DNA of 64,000 nucleotides from positions 1 to 64,000 of the forward strand of contig JAZSPR010000025.1 of assembly GCA_045537555.1 (NCBI GenBank), in the 5' to 3' direction. The stretch is from UBA1081 sp045537555 (GTDB lineage Bacteria; Bacillota; Clostridia; Oscillospirales; Acutalibacteraceae). The notes beneath the pieces were generated by a model. The model made no database searches. It worked only from the letters and a program-made list of their open reading frames with translations, and was not told the DNA's origin. Positions 24,978 to 32,228 of the stretch are shown piece by piece; position 1 is the first letter of the stretch, and every line of letters starts with the position of its first letter. Both the position numbers and the translations under genes were made by a program.

Positions 24978-25578
24978 CTGCAGTCACCTCTGTCATTTCA
25001 ATCTGAGGATTATCAGGCTGATTGTTTTCGTTATTGTAAAAAGTTATTTCAATTTGATTTTTAAAAGCATGAAGCTCCTCAATAAAAGTTTTTGTTATGA
25101 TTTTCAAGGGGATAAGTATGCCTATAAGCATAAATCCGCATTTTACAGCGAAATATGTATTGCCTGTTTCATCAGTTCTCAAAGTATAAATAATATCTCT
25201 GACTGAATAATCACCGAAGGGATGATTGTGAGCTCTGTTGATGAATTCGATTCCGTATTGTGTTTTCAACGCAACCGCATCATAAGTGCTGTAAGTGACA
25301 GACAACGGCATTCTTTCAGTTTCAGTTTCATAATTGTCTGTATCGTCGAAATTAAAGTGCAAAGGCAAAGGTTCATCAATGCGAAAGGCTATCTTTTTAC
25401 GCTGCGAATCGCTTATTTCATATGTATTGCAAAATGAATCTTCATCGAATTTCGGGCATCCGATAAGCGGATATATAGCCCTGCCGTCTGATAACCATTG
25501 AATATCTCTTTCAGGGTCAGAATACAGAATAAGCTGACCTGCAGTTTTACAAAGGGAAATTATTTTTTTTATCTTCAT
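24958..25578 (-). CDS. conserved phage protein, unknown function
   Basis: A 206-residue protein starting MKIKKIISLCKTAGQLILY, followed by WLSDGRAIYPL and an AHNHPFGDYS stretch; a type frequent in Clostridial prophages. It overlaps the upstream DUF551-like gene by 4 bases. No catalytic motif is seen. Confidence 0.6.
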   Translation of the reverse strand: MKIKKIISLCKTAGQLILYSDPERDIQWLSDGRAIYPLIGCPKFDEDSFCNTYEISDSQRKKIAFRIDEPLPLHFNFDDTDNYETETERMPLSVTYSTYDAVALKTQYGIEFINRAHNHPFGDYSVRDIIYTLRTDETGNTYFAVKCGFMLIGILIPLKIITKTFIEELHAFKNQIEITFYNNENNQPDNPQIEMTEVTADDDKKE

Positions 25579-25904
25579 TTTTTCATTACTCCTTTCGGTG
25601 GTTCGGGAAGTGGCATCCAATGAGTTATTTCACTCTCAATAAAATTATCTGTACTTGCATTTTTCCATTTTCCAAAACGATTTACAAATGCAATAACATT
25701 TGTACCGTCAGCTTTAAAGCAAACCAAGACCTCTATATATGTTTCAGGTAATTGATTGTTTACACTTATCCACTCACCGTGCTTCACTTCCTCAACATCG
25801 GCTTTAATTTTGAAATAATTACATTTGTTTTCAACCGCATCAACACCAAAAAATCTATCATATTTGCAACAATATTGATGTATGCAATCAATGCACTTTG
25901 CCAT
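25575..25904 (-). CDS. DUF551-like phage protein
   Basis: A 109-residue protein. N-terminal Cys cluster (CIDCIHQYCC), then EWISVNNQLPETYIEVLVC and THWMPLPEPPKG, the exact frame of DUF551. It starts at TGATG overlap with the upstream gene. Function unknown; DUF551 proteins are common in early phage regions. Confidence 0.8.
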   Translation of the reverse strand: MAKCIDCIHQYCCKYDRFFGVDAVENKCNYFKIKADVEEVKHGEWISVNNQLPETYIEVLVCFKADGTNVIAFVNRFGKWKNASTDNFIESEITHWMPLPEPPKGVMKK

Positions 25905-26101
25905 CACCCCTCACCGCCTTTCTCGGTTGGGTGGACAGGCGAATAATAAAAGAAATTGCTTTCCGAATTTGGTTTGTGTAACGCCAAATCAACCGCATCA
26001 ATGCAATTATAACAAGGACTTTCAATCGTCATTTTGTCCTTATGTTTACAAGTTCCACAAGGTGGCATATCTCTGCCCTGTTCATCAATATATCCTTTCA
26101 T
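25904..26101 (-). CDS. small Cys-rich phage protein
   Basis: A 65-residue protein with CGTCKHK and a CYNC pair, a zinc-ribbon-like knuckle, then an acidic end. The ATG at 26101 has GAGGGAG upstream; the stop overlaps the next gene as TGATG. One of several short zinc-knuckle proteins in this block. Confidence 0.6.
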   Translation of the reverse strand: MKGYIDEQGRDMPPCGTCKHKDKMTIESPCYNCIDAVDLALHKPNSESNFFYYSPVHPTEKGGEG

Positions 26102-26110
26102 CTCCCTCAC

Positions 26111-26251
26111 CTACCATTTCCATTTTTTATGAAGCCATTTACCAAACTTCAAAGGCAATTTAATATGAAGTCGCAAAGGGTAAAAATAAAATTCAGCCTT
26201 ATAGGGGGCATCACCTTTTTTGTGCTTATAAAGTACAGGCTTGCTTATCAT
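26111..26251 (-). CDS. 46-residue basic phage protein
   Basis: ATG at 26251 overlaps the previous stop as ATGA. The peptide (MISKPVLYKHKKGD..., ending KFGKWLHKKWKW) is strongly basic and aromatic. The coupling and placement support a real gene, though the short length limits certainty. Function unknown. Confidence 0.55.
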   Translation of the reverse strand: MISKPVLYKHKKGDAPYKAEFYFYPLRLHIKLPLKFGKWLHKKWKW

Positions 26252-26652
26252 TCAGAATCACCTACCATTTCTCTTACAAGGTTGTCGATTGTATCGTCTA
26301 TCCAATGACAATATTCATTACTGTAATTTTCAGCGAGATTTATCACTGCTTTTTGTGCAAACTCTTTGATTGCTTCGGCTTTTGTGGTCTTCACCCTTTC
26401 AACCGCTTCACAATATAGTTTGTCTTTTTCGTCAGCAACTTTATATGCCTCTGTTTTCCATCCATTAAGAAGCTCTTGCAACCTCTCAATCTCTGCCTTT
26501 TGACGGTTGATAAGGTCGAGGGCATTTTTTTCAAGTGTGACAACACATCTGCCGGGAACTCTTCTGATTTCACTATTATTAAAAATCGGACATTCCCCAC
26601 ATTTTGGAGCAATGCAACACACCAAAGCCTTTATAATCTCGTTATCTGTCAT
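26248..26652 (-). CDS. conserved phage protein with N-terminal Cys cluster
   Basis: A 134-residue protein; MTDNEIIKALVCCIAPKCGEC with four Cys, then the LDLINRQKAEIERLQELL coiled-coil block common to phage early proteins, and a helical C-terminus. It overlaps both neighbours by 4 bases. Molecular role unknown. Confidence 0.6.
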   Translation of the reverse strand: MTDNEIIKALVCCIAPKCGECPIFNNSEIRRVPGRCVVTLEKNALDLINRQKAEIERLQELLNGWKTEAYKVADEKDKLYCEAVERVKTTKAEAIKEFAQKAVINLAENYSNEYCHWIDDTIDNLVREMVGDSE

Positions 26653-27098
26653 CCATGCTCACGCTCCTTTAACGCCTGTTCGGCTGCTTGTTTACGAAGT
26701 GCATTATTAAGCTTATCAAATGCCGATTGTCTTCTGATTGCCTGTTCGGCTGCTTCTTGTGTAGTGAATGCAAAACGATTGAACCATGATGAAATCGGAA
26801 TGCTTGTTTTTCTTCTTGCAATATAATTGGGATAATGTACATCTAAGACTGCGAATATTGCTCTTTCTCTTATCAGAAATTCGGCAATCCTGCATTCATT
26901 TATGTAAGGTTTAAACTGACTAAAAATTACATATACTGTATCACCCACCTTACACGGCAGGTCAAGAACAAGGGATTTGTCTTTAAAGTGTTTGCAGTCA
27001 ATTTGTTCATCATCAAAACCATGCAAATCCTCACAGCCTATTACAGCTAAGTGTTCGGCACACACATCATAATGAATACAATCTTTACAAGTTTTCAT
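26649..27098 (-). CDS. conserved phage protein, Cys-rich N-terminus
   Basis: A 149-residue protein opening MKTCKDCIHYDVCAEH and continuing with CEDLHGFDDEQIDCKHF (zinc-knuckle-like), LPCKVGDTVYVIF (small beta domain) and an alanine-rich helical tail. Found in early regions of Clostridial phages. It overlaps the adenine methyltransferase gene by 14 bases. Confidence 0.6.
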   Translation of the reverse strand: MKTCKDCIHYDVCAEHLAVIGCEDLHGFDDEQIDCKHFKDKSLVLDLPCKVGDTVYVIFSQFKPYINECRIAEFLIRERAIFAVLDVHYPNYIARRKTSIPISSWFNRFAFTTQEAAEQAIRRQSAFDKLNNALRKQAAEQALKEREHG

Positions 27099-27870
27099 TT
27101 TTCGTCACCTCAAAGTTAAACCATATTTTTTCTGTACGATGAAGTCCCATTTGTGCTGTTGTTTTAATGGCGTCAGTATTCCAATCAACAAGCATTTCGT
27201 TATACAATGGGCTGTCATATCCGCTTAAAACAATTTTTGATTTACTCTGCTTTAATGCATTTAACAGCTCAATGTGTTGTTCATCCGTCATTTCATTGGC
27301 ATATATATTTCTTTTTCTTAAACTCTGCAGATATGGCGGGTCACAGTATATAAGTGTGTTTTCATCGTTATATCTGTTAATAAGTTTTATTGCATCAATG
27401 TTTTCAATCTGGGCTTCCTTAAGACGGACGCAAACTTCAAAAACTCTTTCGGGAAGACAGTTCCACATTGTTGCACATCGAGGACCGCCATAAGTCTGAA
27501 CATTTTTCCAACTCTTTTTTAAACTGTTTGCTGTTCCGAAAGACTGATGAAATCTTACAAGGGTTCTTCTTGCTCTCTCAACAGGGTCATCAACAGCGAT
27601 TTCATAACAATCTTCAAACTCTTCTCTTGAAAATGGTGTTAATTCAATAAGCTGAGCAAGCTTATCGGGATATTCTCGGCACACTTTGAAAAGATTTACG
27701 ATGTTACCGTCAATATCATTTATTGTTTCTATGTATGAAGGTTCTTTATTGAAGAATACAGCACCGCTGCCGAAATACGGCTCAACATAGACTTTATGTT
27801 CAGGAAAATGCGAGATAATCCATTTTGATATTCTCCATTTTCCACCGGGATATTTAAGAATTGCATTCAT
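27085..27870 (-). CDS. N6-adenine DNA methyltransferase, Dam/D12 class
   Basis: A 261-residue enzyme that methylates adenine in DNA using S-adenosylmethionine. Motif I, LKYPGGKWRI and YVEPYFGSGAVFF, and the catalytic DPPY (TLIYCDPPYLQS) are intact. The ATG at 27870 has GAGGGG upstream and lies 5 bases after the cytosine methylase stop. No endonuclease partner is near, so it is probably protective. Confidence 0.9.
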   Translation of the reverse strand: MNAILKYPGGKWRISKWIISHFPEHKVYVEPYFGSGAVFFNKEPSYIETINDIDGNIVNLFKVCREYPDKLAQLIELTPFSREEFEDCYEIAVDDPVERARRTLVRFHQSFGTANSLKKSWKNVQTYGGPRCATMWNCLPERVFEVCVRLKEAQIENIDAIKLINRYNDENTLIYCDPPYLQSLRKRNIYANEMTDEQHIELLNALKQSKSKIVLSGYDSPLYNEMLVDWNTDAIKTTAQMGLHRTEKIWFNFEVTKNENL

Positions 27871-27875
27871 TCCCC

Positions 27876-29315
27876 TCACCCCACATTACAATACTCAGGC
27901 AGATTTGCCCGGACAAGTGCTGTTGCGACAGGCGGTGTGACCGCATTTCCGCATCTTGCGACTTGTTTTTCTCTTGTATAGACCTTCCCGTCAGCATCAA
28001 AATCGATTATGTAATCATCCGGAAAGCCTGAAAGGTCATACATTTCTCTTGGTGTCAGAAATCTCATTTTTATATCCTTGATGATATATTTTTCACCATA
28101 GACGGTTATAATTGCAAACCTGTCCATTGACGTAAGCGTATCAATCGGATTACGAACATCGCACGCAAGGTGATTTGTGCCGTAATACTTAATCAGATAT
28201 GCATATACAAGTTCGTGATGGTCTTTACAGGATATTGTTGTCAACGGTTCTTTGATACTTTGTCCGTTCATATGATTTCTCAGGGTCACGATGTAAGGCA
28301 GAATCAGTGCATATCGGTTTGCTGTATCAAGTGTCATTACAGGACTTTTTACACTCTGACCCCTGTTCTCATTTCCTTGTTCTGAATGATACTGAATGAG
28401 GAAAGGAAGATATTTTTCATCAACCATATATGGTTCAGGGTCGTCCAGAACAAAACGCTTTAACCCTTTTGCAATACGAAGCATTGTATTGTCACATAAC
28501 GGCTTACTTCTCTCAAATATGCTGTTGCCGGGATTACTCCAATCAATACATTCCGCTGCGGTTCTGTACGGAAGTTTCTCACCGTTCTTAACGGCTTCGC
28601 TGTCTTTCGGTGCATGGGTATGTTCAGGAAATATAATTTCTTTACCGTCACAACGGGCAATCATATAAAACCTTGTACGGGTTGTCGGTGCTCCGTAATC
28701 ACAGGATTTTTCCGTTCTGTACTGAACTTTATATCCGAGACCTTCTGACAGCTTATCTGCTTCATCAGAATCAACGGATATTTCAAGAGCATTGCACATT
28801 TCCGCAAAAGCAGGGTGTGATTTCGGTATTCCTGTTGTAAGTGCAAGAATAAATCCCTGAAATGTTTCACCTGCAAATTCCTTGATAGGTTTGTTGTCTG
28901 CTCCGAGAGGTCCCCATGTCTGAATTTCGGGAACATTTTCAAGCATTATCACTCTCGGTCTTACAAGTAACGCCCATCTGATTGCAACCCAGGCAAGACC
29001 ACGGATTTTCTTATCAACAGGCTTACCGCCCTTTGCTCTTGAAAAGTGTTTGCAGTCGGGAGAGAACCAGGCAAGTGCAACAGAACGGCCGTTGCATGCT
29101 TCAATCGGGTCAACTTCCCACACATCTTCACAATAATGCTTTGTGTTCGGATGATTCGCCTTGTGCATTGCGATTGCATCAGGGTCGTGATTGATTGCAA
29201 TATCAACATTTCTGCCGATTGCAATTTCAATCCCCGTAGATGCTCCGCCCCCACCGGCAAAGTTGTCAACGAAGATTTCGTTATTCAATATTTTTACACA
29301 CTTCTTTCTTGACAT
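27876..29315 (-). CDS. C5-cytosine DNA methyltransferase
   Basis: A 479-residue enzyme of the C5 family. Motif I is VDNFAGGGGASTGIEIA, the catalytic Cys is in AWFSPDCKHFSRA (PDC replaces the usual PC), motif VI is LENVPEI, and motif VIII TRTRFYMIAR. Motif IX/X LSGFPDDYIID...QVARCGNAVTPP closes it. The start at 29315 has only a weak AAAG site; 29324 (TTG) is an alternative. It pairs with the adenine methylase, likely for anti-restriction. Confidence 0.9.
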   Translation of the reverse strand: MSRKKCVKILNNEIFVDNFAGGGGASTGIEIAIGRNVDIAINHDPDAIAMHKANHPNTKHYCEDVWEVDPIEACNGRSVALAWFSPDCKHFSRAKGGKPVDKKIRGLAWVAIRWALLVRPRVIMLENVPEIQTWGPLGADNKPIKEFAGETFQGFILALTTGIPKSHPAFAEMCNALEISVDSDEADKLSEGLGYKVQYRTEKSCDYGAPTTRTRFYMIARCDGKEIIFPEHTHAPKDSEAVKNGEKLPYRTAAECIDWSNPGNSIFERSKPLCDNTMLRIAKGLKRFVLDDPEPYMVDEKYLPFLIQYHSEQGNENRGQSVKSPVMTLDTANRYALILPYIVTLRNHMNGQSIKEPLTTISCKDHHELVYAYLIKYYGTNHLACDVRNPIDTLTSMDRFAIITVYGEKYIIKDIKMRFLTPREMYDLSGFPDDYIIDFDADGKVYTREKQVARCGNAVTPPVATALVRANLPEYCNVG

Positions 29316-29400
29316 TTCTTTCAATGTCGTATAAAATATTAGTAGATATTTTTTGTATCTGCCGCATATGGAGTGCCCGCTCCTATGCGGCTTTTTTTTA
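29309..29400 (+). ncRNA. candidate short rightward RNA opposite methylase leader
   Basis: TTGACA (29309-29314), 17 bases, TAAAAT (29332-29337), then a bulged GC stem (29361-29373 with 29380-29391) and eight T. This would make a 55-base RNA antisense to the gap between the HTH gene and the cytosine methylase. No RNA data exist here, and the -35 box overlaps the methylase start. Confidence 0.45.
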
Positions 29401-29868
29401 TTGTCTTTTACAACCGCATTTGTGAATGATTGAAATTATTGAGGAATAGCTTCTTCCCATTAACTCTGCGATTTCATTATTGCTCTTGCCGGCTTCGATA
29501 TATGAACGAAGCTCCGCTATCTGTTCATCGGTCCAGCTGTGACGATTATATGCGGGTTCATATTTTCCGGCATTGCTGAGAATTCTTCTTACTGTTACAG
29601 TACAAATATCAAAGTGTTCAGCAAGTTTATGAACTTCAATACCATCGTCATACAGTTCAATCAGTTTCAGGATTTCATCACCGGAGAGAGTTTTGTTCTG
29701 TTTGCGAATACGGGTCTGTTTTGATGCAGAAGATTTTTGTTTTTTGACTGTCTTGTCGGAGAGCATCGTTGCCATATACATTCCGCATGTCATATGTTTC
29801 TTGTGTTTTCCTCTGTTCTGTTCATTGTATTGATTGACAGCCGTTACAACAGTATCTATATCAGGCAT
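29398..29868 (-). CDS. phage HTH protein
   Basis: A 156-residue protein with two HTH-like parts: SGDEILKLIELYDDGIEVHKLAEHFDICTVTVRRILS and WTDEQIAELRSYIEAGKSNNEIAELMGRSYSSI. Myb/resolvase-type organisation; likely DNA binding. The ATG at 29868 has AAGGACGG upstream and overlaps the previous gene by 8 bases. Confidence 0.65.
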   Translation of the reverse strand: MPDIDTVVTAVNQYNEQNRGKHKKHMTCGMYMATMLSDKTVKKQKSSASKQTRIRKQNKTLSGDEILKLIELYDDGIEVHKLAEHFDICTVTVRRILSNAGKYEPAYNRHSWTDEQIAELRSYIEAGKSNNEIAELMGRSYSSIISIIHKCGCKRQ

Positions 29869-30067
29869 TATTTTCACCGTCCTTTTTATTGAATATAGAT
29901 GATTCAATTATTTTTCCTCTGAGTTCATTGATAACAGACAGTGATTTTATTTGTTCAGGAGTAAACCCCGTGTCTTCATATATTTTTAATGCCAAGTAGC
30001 AAAGGACACCGAACTCAGGATTTTCAAGGATGTCCTTCATCGTAAATTCATCTGTTATCTTTTTCAT
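29861..30067 (-). CDS. small phage protein, unknown
   Basis: A 68-residue acidic helical protein (KDILENPEFGVLCYLALKIY...TPEQIKSLSVINELRG). It overlaps both neighbours, as expected in a compact early operon. Family not recognised. Confidence 0.5.
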   Translation of the reverse strand: MKKITDEFTMKDILENPEFGVLCYLALKIYEDTGFTPEQIKSLSVINELRGKIIESSIFNKKDGENNA

Positions 30068-30212
30068 AAATTTCTCCTTTGAAGAACAGGGTAGGAGAGA
30101 ATACTGAAAACAACATTACAGCTCCGAATATCGCAAGCATTACAAACACAGCAATAAAGCCTGTCTGCAATAAGAATGTGATTATTCTGCAAATGAGTTC
30201 ATATGTTTTCAT
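30048..30212 (-). CDS. 54-residue membrane protein
   Basis: One hydrophobic segment (about residues 7-38, with FIAVFVMLAIFGAVMLFSVF) and a charged end. The ATG at 30212 has GGGGGTGA 6 bases upstream. It overlaps both neighbours. Role unknown; lysogenic membrane proteins in this position may affect superinfection. Confidence 0.55.
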   Translation of the reverse strand: MKTYELICRIITFLLQTGFIAVFVMLAIFGAVMLFSVFSPTLFFKGEIYEKDNR

Positions 30213-30430
30213 GCACTCACCCCCATATTCAGAAGTTTTTCTTTTGATATGCGCCACTGATTACCGATTTTTATTGCATCAATTTCACCGTTATTAATAA
30301 GATTCAACACTGTCCGTTCTGAAAGCTGTAAAAGAACTGCAGCCTGTTGGATTGTCATCAGCACAGGTACTTTTTCATATTCCGTATACACGTTATATGT
30401 TGCAGGCTTACATCTTGGTCTGCCCGGCAT
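30209..30430 (-). CDS. excisionase-family HTH protein
   Basis: A 73-residue MerR-like winged HTH of the Xis/HTH_17 type: LMTIQQAAVLLQLSERTVLNLINNGEIDAIKIGNQWRI. It may act as excisionase for the prophage or as an early regulator. It sits 3.5 kb from the integrase and in the opposite transcript, so early expression would fit excision. Confidence 0.78.
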   Translation of the reverse strand: MPGRPRCKPATYNVYTEYEKVPVLMTIQQAAVLLQLSERTVLNLINNGEIDAIKIGNQWRISKEKLLNMGVSA

Positions 30431-30665
30431 TATATCTTCACTCCTTTTCTCATTATTTTTTCTAAGGCTTTATCTGCCTTGTATTCGTTTGTTCTGCCGA
30501 TTATACAGAGCTGATTGTCGGGAAGCTCCTGACATAAGATGTTGAGAGCTCCCACAAATGATATACATTCAAAAAGAATGTAATCAGCTTCACCGTCTGA
30601 GTATTCATCAATAGCAGACCATCTGCCGTTGAGACTCTTAAGTTTAATGTTCTGATATTTCTGCA
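30430..30665 (-). CDS. small phage protein, unknown
   Basis: A 78-residue protein (begins MQKYQNIKLKSLNG) with ADYILFECISFVGALNILCQE core; start set at 30665 by GAGGTGCCTG. Overlaps neighbours by 1 to 22 bases. No family recognised. Confidence 0.5.
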
Positions 30666-30835
30666 TTATCAGGCACCTCGTTTGATTCATTATTGCTGCA
30701 GTCAACATCTTCAATAAAATCAATAAACTTGTTGTCGTTGCAAATCTCAGCAAAGACACAACTACTACAGAAATTTGAACTGTTGCAATTTGCAGACATT
30801 TTTCTGAATTCTTCTTTTGTACATGAAATTTTCAT
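30644..30835 (-). CDS. small Cys-rich phage protein
   Basis: A 63-residue protein with ANCNSSNFCSSCVFAEIC, four closely spaced Cys that could bind zinc, and an acidic tail. ATG 30835 is preceded by GAGGTGAAAC. Function not known. Confidence 0.55.
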   Translation of the reverse strand: MKISCTKEEFRKMSANCNSSNFCSSCVFAEICNDNKFIDFIEDVDCSNNESNEVPDNAEISEH

Positions 30836-30857
30836 TTGTTTCACCTCACTAAATTAA

Positions 30858-31085
30858 TTAGAACGGTTCTTCCTTTTCTGCTAAAAGCTCCCCGTTAAGT
30901 GACCAGTATCTTGTCACATAACGCAGGGGGTTTTCTTTCGTGTCACTGCCTCTTCTTGCGACAGTTTTTATTACAGGTATTACACAAGCTTTTTCTGTTG
31001 CTGTTGCAATGTTGTAATTGCTTTTGCCTGTGTTCATAAGTATTTCTTCTATATTTTCTGATGCTGTTTTTTCACTATCTGCCAT
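30858..31085 (-). CDS. small phage protein, unknown
   Basis: A 75-residue protein starting MADSEKTASENIEE, with VTRYWSLNGELLAEKEE at the end. The ATG has GAGGTG 7 bases before it. Second gene in the leftward early transcript. No family recognised. Confidence 0.5.
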   Translation of the reverse strand: MADSEKTASENIEEILMNTGKSNYNIATATEKACVIPVIKTVARRGSDTKENPLRYVTRYWSLNGELLAEKEEPF

Positions 31086-31116
31086 ACTTTTCACCTCACT
31101 AATTATCAAGTCGCAC

Positions 31117-31335
31117 TTATGCGACAAACTGCGCAAAAAAAATTCTCATTACTTCATTGTATTTAAGCTCAAGAATAGTTGCAATTTCATCAGCTTCCTT
31201 TATCGAGAAAGATTCACCGGCAGAGTTAATCTTTCTATAAAATGTGCTTTTATCAAAAGAAAGCTTCTCTGAGAAAGTGTTTAATGAATATCCTTTTTCT
31301 GCTATGGCACCTTTTAAACTATCGATGTTTACCAT
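31117..31335 (-). CDS. Cro-like HTH regulator
   Basis: A 72-residue HTH protein (LKGAIAEKGYSLNTFSEKLSFDKSTFYRKINSAGESFSIKEADEI) read leftward from the switch. The ATG at 31335 is selected over an in-frame GTG because AATGAGGTGA lies upstream. First gene of the early lytic transcript, opposite the repressor: the Cro position. Confidence 0.8.
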   Translation of the reverse strand: MVNIDSLKGAIAEKGYSLNTFSEKLSFDKSTFYRKINSAGESFSIKEADEIATILELKYNEVMRIFFAQFVA

Positions 31336-31504
31336 AAAAATCACCTCATTTTATATTGTTGCATATCTGCGACATATTCATATTAGCAAAGAAAATTTCA
31401 TTTGTCAAGCATTATTTTCGCATCTTTGCAATTTTTTTTGTATTTTTGCAAATTATCTGTTGCAATTTTGCGAAAATTGTGTTAATATATGTGTGGTGAT
31501 TATA
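31336..31504. promoter_or_regulatory. lysis-lysogeny switch: divergent promoters
   Basis: Leftward promoter (minus strand) TTGACA at 31408-31403, a 17-base spacer, TAATAT at 31385-31380. Rightward promoter TTGCAA at 31460-31465, a 17-base spacer, TAATAT at 31483-31488. Between them and around them TTTGCAA/TTTTGCG-like motifs recur (about 31432-31436, 31447-31452, 31460-31472), candidate operators for CI and the Cro-like protein. Confidence 0.8.
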
Positions 31505-32152
31505 ATGACAATTGGTGAAAGAATAAAAAAAAGACGAACAGAAATTGGATTGTCTGTTGATGAACTTGCATCTATGATAGGTAAAAACAGAGCAACAATA
31601 TACAGATATGAAAGTGAAGATATTGAAAATTTGCCTGTTTCTATTTTGGAGCCTCTTGCAAAAGCATTAAGAACTTCTCCTGCAGAACTGTTTGGTTGGA
31701 GCAGTGAAACAGGTGAAAAATATTCAACAGATAATTATTACAATGCAATTAACATTATCCCTATTCCAAAAATGAAAAAAGTCCCCCTGCTCGGCACTAT
31801 TGCCTGCGGAGAACCTATACTTGCACAAGAAAATATTGATGCATATATAAATATGCCTGAAGATGTTGGTTGTAGTTTTGCACTTCGATGCAAAGGTGAC
31901 AGTATGATTAATGCCCGCATCTTTGATGGGGATATTGTTTATATCCGTGAACAGCCTGATGTTGAAAACGGTCAAATTGCAGCTGTTCTGATAGACAATG
32001 AAGCAACTCTGAAAAAGGTATATAAATATCCTAACAGAATCGAACTCAGACCTGAAAATCCGACAATGAAGCCGTTGGAATATGAAGGTGAGGATATGAA
32101 CAAGGTCAGAATTCTCGGAAAAGCAGTATATTTTCTCAGTCCTGTTCAGTAA
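31505..32152 (+). CDS. CI-like phage repressor, S24 family
   Basis: A 215-residue LexA/CI-type repressor. XRE HTH at residues 4-62 and a S24 self-cleaving domain from about 95, with Ser133 in KGDSMINARIF and Lys170 in NEATLKKVY. The cleavage site reads IACGEP, Cys-Gly rather than the usual Ala-Gly. Start ATG at 31505 with GGTGATT. It maintains lysogeny; RecA-stimulated cleavage would induce the phage. Confidence 0.88.
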   Translation: MTIGERIKKRRTEIGLSVDELASMIGKNRATIYRYESEDIENLPVSILEPLAKALRTSPAELFGWSSETGEKYSTDNYYNAINIIPIPKMKKVPLLGTIACGEPILAQENIDAYINMPEDVGCSFALRCKGDSMINARIFDGDIVYIREQPDVENGQIAAVLIDNEATLKKVYKYPNRIELRPENPTMKPLEYEGEDMNKVRILGKAVYFLSPVQ

Positions 32153-32228
32153 ATTATAATTATTTTGTTACATTTTTATATTTTCTGAATTTATATAATT
32201 GTAATTATTGATTTAAGGAGCATCATTT

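Noticed and set aside
4500..31000. Frequent AAGCTCCT octamers on the plus strand of the prophage, considered as a Chi-like signal
   Set aside because: Nearly all lie in Glu-Leu codon pairs (GAGCTT after a codon ending in AG) or in ribosome sites, and the same octamer occurs in host genes. Codon use explains it.
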